This document shows, in pieces, positions 1 through 8,455 of a DNA stretch of 64,000 bases. Position 1 is the first letter of the stretch. Each line of letters begins with the position of its first letter. Location: assembly GCA_051001455.1 (NCBI GenBank), contig JBPCNH010000004.1:1-64000 (forward strand), in the 5' to 3' direction. The notes under the pieces were generated by a model. It ran no database searches. It was not told the DNA's origin and saw nothing but the letters and a program-made list of their open reading frames with translations. The translations under genes were made by a program, and so were the position numbers. This DNA is from JBPCNH01 sp051001455. GTDB lineage: Bacteria > Actinomycetota > CADDZG01 > WHSQ01.

Positions 1-892
1 TTCGGCTGGCGCTTACGACGCCGCCGGGCTGCTCGAGTGGAAGAGCGGGACCGTTAGCGTGATGCTGCCGGCGCGCACCGTTGCGCGGACGCTGCCGGAC
101 ATCCTCGACCACCTCCTGCCACACGAACGCTCCGGACTCATCGACGAGCTTGTAGTGGTCGACTCGGCTTCTCCCGATGGAACCGCCGAGGCCGCCCGAG
201 AGAAAGGCGCGCAGGTCTTGCAACGTGACGAGTTGATGCCCGAGTATGGCGCTTCGCTCGGCAAAGGCGACGGGATCTGGCGGGGCTTGTCGGCCACCAC
301 CGGCGACATCGTCGTCCTGCTAGACACCGATACCAAGAACTTCGGCAGCCACTTCCTATTCGGCCTCTTGGGGCCCCTCTTCCACGACCCTTCCTTGCAG
401 TTCGTCAAGGGAGCCTTCCGCCGGTTACTGGCCCCGGGGGGTCCGGTCGAGCAGGAAGGCGGACGCGTTACCGAGCTCGTGGCGCGCCCCATCCTGAATC
501 TCTACCGGCCGGCCCTCACAGGATTCATGCAACCGCTCGCGGGAGAGTTCGCGGCGCGCCGGGGTCTTCTCGAGGACCTCCCCTTCCCCGTCGGATACGG
601 GGTCGAGATAGGCATGCTGATCGACACGCTCGAGCGGGTGGGCCTCGATCGGATGGCTCAGGTGAACCTCGGGTCCCGACGCGACGAGCCCAAATCGCTC
701 GCCGATCTGAGTGCGATGTCGTATGTGATCCTCGCCGCGATGCTCGGGCGCGCCGGTCTCTACTCGGGGACAGAGCACGCCGAGATCCTGCTTGCCCGCC
801 CCACGGGCGTTGATGTCGAGGAGGTCGCGCTCATCGAGAGGCCGCCCCTATCGATGCTTCGGCGCGCCGGGCGCTCCCACGACGTTTCCTGA
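1..892 (+). CDS. gpgS: Glucosyl-3-phosphoglycerate synthase, 5'-truncated by window edge
   Basis: The frame is open from base 2 to the TGA at 890-892, so the true start lies outside the window; about 296 residues are visible. The family transfers glucose from an NDP-glucose to 3-phosphoglycerate, the first step towards glucosylglycerate and, in mycobacteria, methylglucose lipopolysaccharide. Visible evidence: a GT-A fold with VSVMLPARTVARTLPDIL at the start, ELVVVDSASPDGT, a metal-binding DTDTKNF motif, and the C-terminal GYGVEIGMLIDTLERVGL segment typical of GpgS. The usual length is about 320 to 330 residues, so only a short N-terminal piece is missing. The tRNA-Leu gene follows 43 bp downstream. 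Confidence 0.85.
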   Translation, partial: SAGAYDAAGLLEWKSGTVSVMLPARTVARTLPDILDHLLPHERSGLIDELVVVDSASPDGTAEAAREKGAQVLQRDELMPEYGASLGKGDGIWRGLSATTGDIVVLLDTDTKNFGSHFLFGLLGPLFHDPSLQFVKGAFRRLLAPGGPVEQEGGRVTELVARPILNLYRPALTGFMQPLAGEFAARRGLLEDLPFPVGYGVEIGMLIDTLERVGLDRMAQVNLGSRRDEPKSLADLSAMSYVILAAMLGRAGLYSGTEHAEILLARPTGVDVEEVALIERPPLSMLRRAGRSHDVS

Positions 893-935
893 ACGGAATC
901 CCACAGCGCAGCCCCTCGTTACCATGAGTGACTAA

Positions 936-1017
<82 letters not shown>

Positions 1018-1027
1018 CAGAAAACGC

Positions 1028-1060
1028 GAAGACACCGCGGAGAGTTTCCGCGGTGTCTTC
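1028..1060. terminator. 13-bp stem hairpin between tRNA-Leu and the convergent LVIVD gene
   Basis: Perfect 13-bp inverted repeat (arms 1028-1040 and 1048-1060, GAAGACACCGCGG and its complement) with a 7-nt loop. On the minus strand it is followed by a TTTT-containing stretch (complement of 1020-1026), so it suits termination of the LVIVD gene ending at 1089. It may also serve the tRNA transcript. Confidence 0.7.
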
Positions 1061-1088
1061 GGTGACTCGGTTACTTCTTAGCTGCTGG

Positions 1089-2255
1089 CTAGACCTTGTC
1101 CGTGTATCGGAGGATGTCTATGCCACGCTGGTAATCCACTGCGTAGATGTATTCGTTGTCGACCCAGTAGGCACCGGAGGTAGCGCCGGCGAACGGCAGG
1201 AACCAGGCCGCTTCTTCGATCTTGCCTTTCTTGTCTACCTCGAGGATCCGAGTGCCGTTGCTGTACCAAGCCACTGCGGCCAACCCACCGTTCTTGAACT
1301 TGGGGTGGTAAGTGAACCAGTGCGAGGAGCAGCCGAAGGGAGCGTTAACCGCAGAGCCGCCGTCTTGAACGGTTCCGTTGTAGCCCTTCCACGTGTCGAT
1401 GATCTTGAAGGTCTTGGTCTTCTTCCACTTGGTCGCATCCCAGGTCGAGAACCCTTGGTTCCTGTCCTCGGTGCATTGAGCCGAACCGTTGGTCGGTGCC
1501 CAGCTCTCTCCTGAGACCAACAGGAACTTGTCCTTGCCCTTGCGCGGCCAGAGGTTGGAGTGGACGGGGGCTTCGCCTACGCTTTCGGCCATCTCGGCGA
1601 TCGCCAGAAGCTTCGGCTTGCGAGGGTCCTTGCGGGCGTCGAGCATGACCATCGGCTGTGAGGCCGAGATCACGATGCCGGGAGAGACCTCGGTGATGTC
1701 GTGGTATCCGCCGATGGAGGGCAGCCCTTCATTCCACTTCTCCGCCATGAGCTTCGGGTTCGCAGGGTCACGAAGGTCAGAGATCGCACCGTTAGAGCCG
1801 TAAGCCCACTTGCAGTCGAGGATGCAGCTGGTCGTGTGCTGACCGGCGCCAGCGAGCGTGCCGATCTCGACCGGGTTGGCGACGTCTTCGATGTCCCAGA
1901 TGTGAAGCAGGTTCTGTGGCAGCGACTCGGAGAACAGCATGATCCTGCCGTTGGTGGAGACGTCCTCGTTCTCGAACTTGAACCCGAATGGAACCGGGGT
2001 TCCGACGATCTGCGGAGCGGCAGGATCGTTCACATCGTAGATGGAGAACTGACTCCATCCCGTGACGATCATGTACTTGTTCTTGCCCTGGTTGAAGAAG
2101 TTGGCACCGGTCGCGGTCGGCACTTCGAACGGGACATGGCCGACCTGCTCGATGTTGTCGGAGCTGTAGCCCAGGATGCCCGGACCGGCGTTCGCTCCCG
2201 GCAACGTTCCCAGTAGCAGACCGATGGCTGCGATTACGGTGATTAGCCTTCTCAT
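1089..2255 (-). CDS. Secreted LVIVD-repeat protein
   Basis: 388-residue protein with a signal peptide (MRRLITVIAAIGLLLGTLPG, cleavage probably after ANA). The body has repeated blade-like units such as YDVNDPAAPQIVGT, WDIEDVANPVEIGT and DLRDPANPKLMAEK, as in LVIVD/beta-propeller surface proteins. It ends YIYAVDYQRGIDILRYTDKV. I chose the ATG at 2255 because AAGGAGG lies 6 to 7 nt upstream; a start 30 nt further up lacks this and would put a charged stretch before the signal peptide. The exported location is inferred from the signal peptide. The ligand and function are unknown. Confidence 0.75.
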   Translation of the reverse strand: MRRLITVIAAIGLLLGTLPGANAGPGILGYSSDNIEQVGHVPFEVPTATGANFFNQGKNKYMIVTGWSQFSIYDVNDPAAPQIVGTPVPFGFKFENEDVSTNGRIMLFSESLPQNLLHIWDIEDVANPVEIGTLAGAGQHTTSCILDCKWAYGSNGAISDLRDPANPKLMAEKWNEGLPSIGGYHDITEVSPGIVISASQPMVMLDARKDPRKPKLLAIAEMAESVGEAPVHSNLWPRKGKDKFLLVSGESWAPTNGSAQCTEDRNQGFSTWDATKWKKTKTFKIIDTWKGYNGTVQDGGSAVNAPFGCSSHWFTYHPKFKNGGLAAVAWYSNGTRILEVDKKGKIEEAAWFLPFAGATSGAYWVDNEYIYAVDYQRGIDILRYTDKV

Positions 2256-2385
2256 CAAGAGCCTCCTTAGAGTGTGATGAGTCACTGTTTCTCCTCAGCG
2301 CCCCCGATTCCTGCGTCCGCCCCTCGGGCCTGCTCCCGGGCGCTTTTCCGCATCCCGGTGGAGCCCGAGGGCTAGTCTCCAACTC

Positions 2386-3177
2386 ATGTCTACCGACTAC
2401 TCCGCCGAGCTGGGGCGGGCCCTCGATCTCGCACGCACAGGAGGTGAGATCGCCATGCGCTACTTCGGCCGCGCCCCGCAGAGGACCCGGAAGGAGGACG
2501 GAACGTGGGTGACCGAGGCCGACGAAGCCGTGGAAGCCCACATCCGAGCGGGGCTCTCGGCGGCATTCCCCCAGCACAACATCTTGGGCGAGGAAGAGGG
2601 GCTCTTAGCAGCAGGCGGAGGAGATCCCCACCCCGGCGCCCCAACCTGGGTGGTCGACCCGATCGACGGAACGCACAACTACATGGAGGGCATCCCCGTG
2701 TGGGCTGTCCTGATCGCACTGCGGGTCGACGACGCGAGCGTGCTCGGCGTGGCGCATGCGCCAGCTCTGAGGGAAACGTACGACGGCGCTGTGGGAGCGG
2801 GCGCCCGGTTCAACGGCGCATCCATCGAGGTATCCAAGGCGGGTTGGGAGGGCGCCACCACCGGCTTCGCGAATTGGACCGGGCTCATCGACCTCGGTCT
2901 GAAACGAGGTTTCGACGCGATCGCCGGTAAATCATGGAGGGTGCGGGGCTTCGGCGACTTCTGGGGCCACATGCTGGTGGCGCGAGGGGCGGCCCACGTC
3001 ATGCTCGAGCCGGAGCTATCGCTGTGGGATGTTGCGGCACTCGAGCCGATCGTCCGCGAAGCTGGGGGCCGCATCACCGGTCTCGACGGCGCGCCGTGGA
3101 AGAACGGCGGGTGCCTGACGACCAACGGCGTACTGCACGAGGAAGCGCTACAGATCCTCAGGGAGCAAGGCGCGTGA
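2386..3177 (+). CDS. Inositol-monophosphatase-family phosphatase, possibly histidinol-phosphatase
   Basis: 263 residues with the full set of IMPase-superfamily motifs: GEEEG (Mg ligand), WVVDPIDGTHNY (DPIDGT metal site, about residue 90) and LSLWDVAALEPIVREAGG near the C-terminus. Family members hydrolyse inositol phosphates, PAP, fructose-1,6-bisphosphate or histidinol phosphate. The sequence is close in style to actinobacterial HisN, but there are no his genes nearby, so substrate is not assigned. Its last 20 bp overlap the convergent pdxH end. Confidence 0.8.
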   Translation: MSTDYSAELGRALDLARTGGEIAMRYFGRAPQRTRKEDGTWVTEADEAVEAHIRAGLSAAFPQHNILGEEEGLLAAGGGDPHPGAPTWVVDPIDGTHNYMEGIPVWAVLIALRVDDASVLGVAHAPALRETYDGAVGAGARFNGASIEVSKAGWEGATTGFANWTGLIDLGLKRGFDAIAGKSWRVRGFGDFWGHMLVARGAAHVMLEPELSLWDVAALEPIVREAGGRITGLDGAPWKNGGCLTTNGVLHEEALQILREQGA

Positions 3178-3844
3178 TCGCCCAGCCCGTTCCGGCGCGC
3201 TGGTAGGAGAAACGGTCGTGCAGGCGGTTAGCGCGGCCCTTCCAGAACTCGAAGGTATCCGGTACCAAGCGGTATCCGCCCCAATGATCAGGCAGCGGGA
3301 CGTCGACTCCGAACCGTTGCTCTAGCTCTCTCGCCCGCTCGAGCAGCTGCTCGCGAGAGGCGAGCGGCCGGCTCTGCTCCGAGGCCCACGCCCCGATGCG
3401 GCTGCCGTAGGGGCGAGAGCGGAAATACTCGTCTGATTCTTCGCGCGAGACCATGGCGACATCACCCCGCACACACACCTGGCGAGCCAGCGAAGCCCAG
3501 TAGAAGACGAGCGCAGCGCGAGGGTTGACGCTCAGGTCGCGCGCCTTGCGGCTCTCGTGGTTGGTGAAGAAGGTGAATCCACCGGGGTCCACAGCTTTCA
3601 GCAGCACGGTGCGGGCCGAAGGCGTGCCGTCACCATCGGCGGTAGCAAGGGTCATGGAGTTGGGCCATCCGGGATGAGCCTCGAGAGCCTCGACCAACCA
3701 GCGCGCGAACTGGCGGAAGGGATCCGGATCGAGATCTTGAAGATCTAGGCCGGAGTCGGGTGCAGCCGATCGCTCGTCACTCAGATAACGCCCCGATTCG
3801 AGATGCGCTATGCGTGCCGACAGCTCGGCGAACGGATCTGTCAC
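3158..3844 (-). CDS. pdxH: Pyridoxamine 5'-phosphate oxidase
   Basis: 228-residue FMN enzyme that oxidises pyridoxamine/pyridoxine 5'-phosphate to PLP. It shows the PdxH pattern: PNSMTLATADGDGTPSARTV, LLKAVDPGGFTFFTN, SRKARDLSVNPRAALVFYW, RQVCVRGDV, SRIGAWASEQSRPL, and the C-terminal FEFWKGRANRLHDRFSYQR. The start is GTG, overlapping the rdgB stop as GTGA, so it is the last and translationally coupled gene of the cysteine operon. The operon contains a PLP enzyme (CysM), so local cofactor supply is a reasonable inference. Confidence 0.93.
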   Translation of the reverse strand: MTDPFAELSARIAHLESGRYLSDERSAAPDSGLDLQDLDPDPFRQFARWLVEALEAHPGWPNSMTLATADGDGTPSARTVLLKAVDPGGFTFFTNHESRKARDLSVNPRAALVFYWASLARQVCVRGDVAMVSREESDEYFRSRPYGSRIGAWASEQSRPLASREQLLERARELEQRFGVDVPLPDHWGGYRLVPDTFEFWKGRANRLHDRFSYQRAGTGWAITRLAP

Positions 3845-4425
3845 TGGAGCGCGGGAAGTTGAGCCGCCAGCGCTCGAAAGGCGCGCCCACGGTGACTGAA
3901 CCCGAGTTTCTCCTCGAGAGGTATCTCGGCCATCGTGCGGACCTCATCCTCGGGGACGAAGTGAGGGTCGTAACCGAATCCCCCGTCGCCGCGTCCTTCG
4001 AGCACGATGGTTCCTTCGCAGGCTCCCTCTGCCAGATATTCGGGCCCGTCCGGCCCCAGACATATGGCGACGCAGCGATAGCGTGCGGTTCGCTCGGTCT
4101 CGGGGACTCCCCTCAACGCCGCGACGAGCTTGCTGTTGTTCTCGGCATCGGTAGCCGCCTCGCCTGCGTAACGGGCTGAGAAAACCCCCGGCGCGCCGCC
4201 CAATGCGTCTACCTCGAGCCCGGAGTCATCGGCGATCGCCGGCATCCCCGTCGCGATGGCTACGGTCCGGGCCTTGGCACGGGCGTTGTCTTCGAAAGTA
4301 TCGAACGGTTCCTCGAGCTCGAGATCGGGGACAACATCATCGAGAGCGACCAACTCGATCGCGGGAAGCAACAACGCCACCTGTTCGGCCTTGTGCCTGT
4401 TACGGGAGGCGAAAACCACTCTCAA
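3841..4425 (-). CDS. rdgB: XTP/dITP diphosphatase (non-canonical purine NTP pyrophosphatase)
   Basis: 194 residues, the usual RdgB/HAM1 length. It cleaves XTP, dITP and ITP to monophosphates and PPi, keeping them out of DNA and RNA. Motifs: RVVFASRNRHKAEQ at the N-terminus, TFEDNARAKA, IADDSGLEVDALGGAPGVFS, GDGGFGYDPHFVPE, LEEKLGFSHRGRAF. I place the start at TTG 4425, which overlaps the rph stop as TTGA; the frame stays open further upstream but that part is antisense-like. A GTG two codons downstream is the alternative. The rph-rdgB adjacency matches mycobacteria. Confidence 0.92.
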   Translation of the reverse strand: MRVVFASRNRHKAEQVALLLPAIELVALDDVVPDLELEEPFDTFEDNARAKARTVAIATGMPAIADDSGLEVDALGGAPGVFSARYAGEAATDAENNSKLVAALRGVPETERTARYRCVAICLGPDGPEYLAEGACEGTIVLEGRGDGGFGYDPHFVPEDEVRTMAEIPLEEKLGFSHRGRAFRALAAQLPALQ

Positions 4426-5153
4426 TCTGCTTGCGGCGCGCCGAGCGCCATCTCCTGGAATCCGGCCAACTCTCCGATCCCCTTCTCGGCGAGGTCGAGC
4501 ATGGTATCGAGATCGCTGCGAGCGAAAGTTCCTTGCTCGGCGGTGCCTTGGACCTCGACCAAACGACCATGCCCGGTCATCACGACGTTCATATCTACCT
4601 CTGCGGTGGAATCCTCGGCGTAGTTGAGATCGAGGCACGAAGTGCCGCCCACGATCCCGACACTCACCGCCGCCACCGAATCGATCAACGGCCACGTCTC
4701 GAGGGTGCCGGCCTCCTTGAGGCGTGAGCATGCCTGTGCCAAAGCTACGAAAGCACCGGTGATCGAGGCCGTACGGGTACCGCCGTCTGCTTGGAGAACG
4801 TCGCAGTCGAGCCACACGGTGCGCTCCCCAAGCGCGGACATGTCGGTCACCGCCCTCAGTGACCGCCCGATGAGTCGTTGGATCTCTTGCGTGCGGCCCG
4901 AGGGCCGGCCCTTGTTCACCTCTCGCTGCACCCGTTCATCGGTGGAGCGAGGCAACATCGAATATTCGGCGGTGACCCATCCCTTGCCCCGCCCCTGCAT
5001 CCAACGAGGGACGTTGTCGTCGATCGAAGCGGTGCAGATGACCCGGGTCTGCCCCATCGATGCCAGACATGACCCCTCTGCGTTCGGCATGAAGTTCATC
5101 TGGATATCCACGGGACGCAATTGGTCGGACGTCCGCCCATCTATACGGCTCAT
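4422..5153 (-). CDS. rph: Ribonuclease PH
   Basis: 243-residue phosphorolytic 3'-5' exoribonuclease that trims tRNA 3' ends. Family signatures: SRIDGRTSDQLRPVDIQ, GSCLASMGQTRVICTAS, GWVTAEYSMLPRSTDER, IQRLIGRSLRAV, WLDCDVLQADGGTRTASI, LDLNYAEDSTAEVDMNVVMT. The ATG overlaps the stop of the upstream metallo-beta-lactamase gene as ATGA. It is the seventh gene of the selD-to-pdxH operon and holds the same place as rphA in the mycobacterial cys operon. Confidence 0.95.
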   Translation of the reverse strand: MSRIDGRTSDQLRPVDIQMNFMPNAEGSCLASMGQTRVICTASIDDNVPRWMQGRGKGWVTAEYSMLPRSTDERVQREVNKGRPSGRTQEIQRLIGRSLRAVTDMSALGERTVWLDCDVLQADGGTRTASITGAFVALAQACSRLKEAGTLETWPLIDSVAAVSVGIVGGTSCLDLNYAEDSTAEVDMNVVMTGHGRLVEVQGTAEQGTFARSDLDTMLDLAEKGIGELAGFQEMALGAPQAD

Positions 5154-5896
5154 CGCTTCACCTCATATCTCTTTCCGTCATCAGCGAGCTCGACCTTCAA
5201 CCCAGATGACGCCTTGTCTGCTTCCACCAAGCCGATGCCGAGATCGCGTTTGCCCTGGAGATGCGTCAACACCAATCGCTTGACGCCGCAACGAGTGGCG
5301 ATGGTTGCGGCCGTCTCGGCATTCAGATGTCCCGACCAATCTTCGTCGTTACCTTGGTAGGTGGCTTCACAGATGAAAAGGTCGGCATCTCTAGCCAAGC
5401 CATCGAAATCGGCTTCGGGACCTGAATCGGAGGAGTACGAGAACACCGCGCCTTCGTGCTCGATGCGCACGCCTAACGTCTCGGGCGGGTGAGCCATGCC
5501 GAAGAAGGAGATCTTCGCTTCGGCGAAATCGATCGCCTCCCCGTCGCTCACTTCATGGAGATCGAACGATTGAGAGAATTCGGGGACGAAAGCGCAACAT
5601 GCCTCGATCGTCTCAGCAGGAGCCCATAGTGGGACCGACGGGAGGGGCTCGCGCTGACCGTGCTGCAGGGCATGATGCGCCTGGAAGACATCGGTCGTGT
5701 GATCGGGATGCCGGTGCGTCAAGATCACGCCTTCGAGTTGCGCGTACTCGATGTGCTGAAGGAGGTTGCGCCAAGTCCCGGGACCGGCGTCGAGCCACAA
5801 GTGGCGACCGTCGACCTCGATGAGGAACCCCGACGCGGCGCGCTCTGCCGTCGCAAACATCGCGGCGCTACCTAGGATCCGGACGGAAAAACTCAA
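5150..5896 (-). CDS. Metallo-beta-lactamase-fold hydrolase (Rv1339-like phosphodiesterase)
   Basis: About 248 residues with the MBL zinc motif THRHPDHTTD, then HAHHAL..., SSDSGPE and VLTHLQG. I favour the TTG at 5896, which has GGAGG five bases upstream and overlaps the murI stop as TTGA; GTG 5908 would add four residues. The gene sits between murI and rph exactly as Rv1339 does in mycobacteria, and that homologue has been reported to hydrolyse cyclic nucleotides. Cyclic nucleotide phosphodiesterase activity here is inference from position and fold; a tRNA-processing RNase Z-like role is the alternative. Confidence 0.8.
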   Translation of the reverse strand: MSFSVRILGSAAMFATAERAASGFLIEVDGRHLWLDAGPGTWRNLLQHIEYAQLEGVILTHRHPDHTTDVFQAHHALQHGQREPLPSVPLWAPAETIEACCAFVPEFSQSFDLHEVSDGEAIDFAEAKISFFGMAHPPETLGVRIEHEGAVFSYSSDSGPEADFDGLARDADLFICEATYQGNDEDWSGHLNAETAATIATRCGVKRLVLTHLQGKRDLGIGLVEADKASSGLKVELADDGKRYEVKR

Positions 5897-6720
5897 TCGG
5901 TCCTCCACGGCCGGTGCTCGATGCCGCCGAAACGAGGGCCGAGAAGCATCTCACCGAGTTCACCGAACATCCCGTCGCTACTCGAGGCGATGAACCTGTG
6001 GATGCCGGGGGCGGATGACGGATTGAGGAGTTCGTCATCACGCAGCTTGGCGAAGACTTCATTCGCCGTAGCATCTGCGCTAGACACAAGCACGACATCC
6101 TCCCCCATCACGTAACTGATGACCCCAGAGAGTAGTGGGTAGTGAGTGCATCCGAGGATGAGCGTATCTACACCTCGTTCCTTCAGAGGAGTGAGGTACT
6201 CCTCGGCGACCCGGATCAGCTCATCAGAGGTGGTGTCTCCCGCTTCGACGAACTCGACGAAGCGAGGGCAGGCCTGAGAGACAAGGTCCACATTCACCCT
6301 GGTCGCGAGGACCGCATCGTCGTACGCGCCGGCGCTCACTGTTCGCTCCGTCCCGATGAGGCCGACCTTACGGTTACGAGTCGCGGCGATCGCTGCACGC
6401 ACACCCGGCTCGATGACCGACATCACCGGAACGTCATAGCGGGAGCGGGCCTGGTGCAGGGCCGAAGAAGCCGCCGAATTACAGGCGATCACGAGGATCT
6501 TCACGCCCTCTTCGACAAGATCATTCATGATCTGCAAAGCGAACTTACGCACCTCAGACTCGGGCCGAGGCCCATAAGGGCAACGTGCGGTGTCACCGAA
6601 ATAGATGAGGTGCTCGTGAGGCAAGAGGTCCATGGTCGAACGAGCCACCGTGAGGCCGCCTACACCCGAGTCGAACATCCCGATCGGCAGGGCGGGACGG
6701 TCCGTCGTCTGCGCTACCAC
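5893..6720 (-). CDS. murI: Glutamate racemase
   Basis: 275 residues. It makes D-glutamate for peptidoglycan. Motifs: IGMFDSGVGGLTVAR with the first general-acid region, YFGDTARCPYG, LVIACNSAASSAL (first catalytic Cys), and LILGCTHYPLL (second catalytic Cys). The GTG at 6720 overlaps the cysM stop (TGGTGGTAG), which gives a short N-terminal extension before the usual MFDSGVGG start. A rhomboid gene found between cysM and murI in mycobacteria is missing here. Confidence 0.94.
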   Translation of the reverse strand: MVAQTTDRPALPIGMFDSGVGGLTVARSTMDLLPHEHLIYFGDTARCPYGPRPESEVRKFALQIMNDLVEEGVKILVIACNSAASSALHQARSRYDVPVMSVIEPGVRAAIAATRNRKVGLIGTERTVSAGAYDDAVLATRVNVDLVSQACPRFVEFVEAGDTTSDELIRVAEEYLTPLKERGVDTLILGCTHYPLLSGVISYVMGEDVVLVSSADATANEVFAKLRDDELLNPSSAPGIHRFIASSSDGMFGELGEMLLGPRFGGIEHRPWRTD

Positions 6721-7658
6721 CAGAGGGTTTCCTCGACCTGGCTCTCGGCCGTGTCCAGGTCCTGCGTCCAAGCCTCGGTGGAGAGATATTTCCAACCTCC
6801 GTCGGGGAGCAAACAGACGATGTCGCCTCCCCCTCCGTCCTTGACCAGGCGTTGGCCCACCCGTTGCGCCACCCAGATCACGGCGCCGGCAGAGATGCCA
6901 GCGAAGATGCCTTCCTTCTGGAGCAGCTCACGCGTCCAGAAGATGGCTTCCCGCGCCGCCACCATGACCTTGCCATCGATCTTGTCGGGATCAAAGATAG
7001 GTGGGATGTATCCATCTTCGAGTGAGCGCAGTCCATAGACCAGCTCGCCGAGCTGCGGTTCGGCTGCGACGATCTTGATGTCCGGGTTGTGCTCCTTCAA
7101 GCGCTTTCCGTTGCCCATGAGCGTCCCGCCTGTGCCTAGACCGGCGACGAAGGCCTTGATGTCCGGAAGGTCGTCGATGATCTCTTGCGCGGTGCCTTTG
7201 TAATGTGCGTCAACGTTTGCCTGATTGCCGTACTGGAAGAGCATCAGGTAACGACTGTCTGACGCCATCTCTTGCGCCATGGCGACTGAACCATTGGTGC
7301 CTTTGCTTCCTTCGGAGAACACGATGTCTGCGCCGAAAGCCTTGAGAAGCTGCACTCGTTCCGCGCTGGCGTTGTCGGGCATGACCGCAGTGAAGCGATA
7401 ACCGCGCATGCTCGCCACCATCGCTAGAGCGATCCCGGTGTTACCGGATGTCGGCTCGAGGAGGATCTTGTCCTTCGTCAACTCCCCCGACGCCTCCGCC
7501 CCCTCGACCATCTCCAGCGCGATCCGATCTTTCACCGAGCCCGTCGGGTTCTGTCCTTCGAGCTTGACCCACAACCTGATCGAGGCATCAGGAGACAGAT
7601 GAGGTACCTCGACAAGCGGGGTGTTCCCGATAAGGCCGAGGACGTTCGAGTACTTCAT
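6714..7658 (-). CDS. cysM: Cysteine synthase, CysO-dependent CysM type
   Basis: 314-residue PLP enzyme. Visible features: NTPLVEVPHLSPD, GQNPTGSVKDRIA with the Schiff-base lysine, PTSGNTGIALA, and GLGTGGTLMG phosphate loop. In mycobacteria this enzyme condenses O-phosphoserine with the thiocarboxylate of CysO to give a CysO-cysteine adduct. The gene order mec-cysO-cysM is preserved, and its ATG overlaps the cysO stop as ATGA, which supports the CysM assignment over a sulfide-using CysK. Substrate preference cannot be read directly. Confidence 0.9.
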   Translation of the reverse strand: MKYSNVLGLIGNTPLVEVPHLSPDASIRLWVKLEGQNPTGSVKDRIALEMVEGAEASGELTKDKILLEPTSGNTGIALAMVASMRGYRFTAVMPDNASAERVQLLKAFGADIVFSEGSKGTNGSVAMAQEMASDSRYLMLFQYGNQANVDAHYKGTAQEIIDDLPDIKAFVAGLGTGGTLMGNGKRLKEHNPDIKIVAAEPQLGELVYGLRSLEDGYIPPIFDPDKIDGKVMVAAREAIFWTRELLQKEGIFAGISAGAVIWVAQRVGQRLVKDGGGGDIVCLLPDGGWKYLSTEAWTQDLDTAESQVEETLWW

Positions 7659-7930
7659 CCCCCGGCGACGGAAGGCAGCAGCGAGATGGTGTCACCGTCG
7701 GCAACGTTAGTCGCCAGCTTGTCTAGATAGCGCGCGTCCTCATCGTTGACGTAGACGTTGATGTAGCGGTGGAGCTCGCCATCGGCCTTCAGCACCTGAT
7801 CCTTGAAACCCGGGAAGCGCCGGTCCAGGTCGTCTATGACGCCTGCAAGGGTCGTGGCTTCAACCTCTGTGACCGCTTCGCCACCGGTGAACTTTCGGAA
7901 CACCGTCGGTATGCGAACTTCAACGGCCAC
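7655..7930 (-). CDS. cysO: Sulfur-carrier protein CysO (ubiquitin-like, ThiS/MoaD fold)
   Basis: 91-residue beta-grasp protein ending in the required Gly-Gly (LLPSVAGG). Its centre, HRYINVYVNDEDARYL..., closely resembles mycobacterial CysO. The Gly-Gly carboxylate is converted to a thiocarboxylate and serves as sulfur donor for CysM. I chose the GTG at 7930, which has AAAGGGG about six bases upstream and gives the CysO length; an ATG 54 nt further up has no such support. The activating/sulfurating enzyme is not in this window. Confidence 0.92.
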   Translation of the reverse strand: MAVEVRIPTVFRKFTGGEAVTEVEATTLAGVIDDLDRRFPGFKDQVLKADGELHRYINVYVNDEDARYLDKLATNVADGDTISLLPSVAGG

Positions 7931-8029
7931 TCGAGCCCCTTTCGATCGTAGGTGTACAGCATCGTATTCAACAACGTCCCCCACCGAGGCTTCCCTACCG
8001 GCGCGGCCAGCGGTTCAGCCAGGAAACGC

Positions 8030-8455
8030 TCAGATGATGGCCACGGGGACCTCTCGGATGGTGCCGTGATCGTCCAGCCAATCCTCTTTCTCGATCAGAA
8101 ACGCTCGGATCGAGGGGCGTTTACCGGCCAGCGACACGATCACATAGGGCACGTCCAGGCTGGCCAGGCGGACATCGGTGGGCGACGGGTAGGCCTCGGT
8201 CCTCGTATGAGAATGGTAGGCACCAGCGACCTCCAGGCCCTCCGCCTCGATCGTCCGATCGACCGTGAATTGCTCCTGTGGCTCCAGCGCGTAGCGCACG
8301 GGGCTGGCGGCGGCGTTAGTTATCGGGTAATGCTTGACCACCTCGCCGGTCTTGCCCGCCAGGATGCCGCAGGCCTCGTTCGGGCGTCCCGCCTCGCAGT
8401 GAGCGATCATCTCGTTCGCGACCGCTCGAGGAACCCTGAATTCTTCAAGCATCAT
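8030..8455 (-). CDS. mec: JAMM metalloprotease, CysO-cysteine peptidase
   Basis: 141 residues with the JAB1/MPN zinc signature: EACGIL near residue 29, then HSHTRTEAYPSPTD (HxH...S..D). Mycobacterial Mec clips cysteine from the CysO-cysteine adduct and regenerates CysO, and this gene precedes cysO as there. Two ATG codons in tandem (8455 and 8452) overlap the selD 3' end. A 99-bp gap separates it from cysO, the only notable spacer in the operon. Confidence 0.92.
   Translation of the reverse strand: MMLEEFRVPRAVANEMIAHCEAGRPNEACGILAGKTGEVVKHYPITNAAASPVRYALEPQEQFTVDRTIEAEGLEVAGAYHSHTRTEAYPSPTDVRLASLDVPYVIVSLAGKRPSIRAFLIEKEDWLDDHGTIREVPVAII

Noticed and set aside
4426..4815. Extended N-terminus for the XTP diphosphatase
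   Set aside because: The frame is open but arginine-rich and overlaps rph; the canonical protein begins at 4425.
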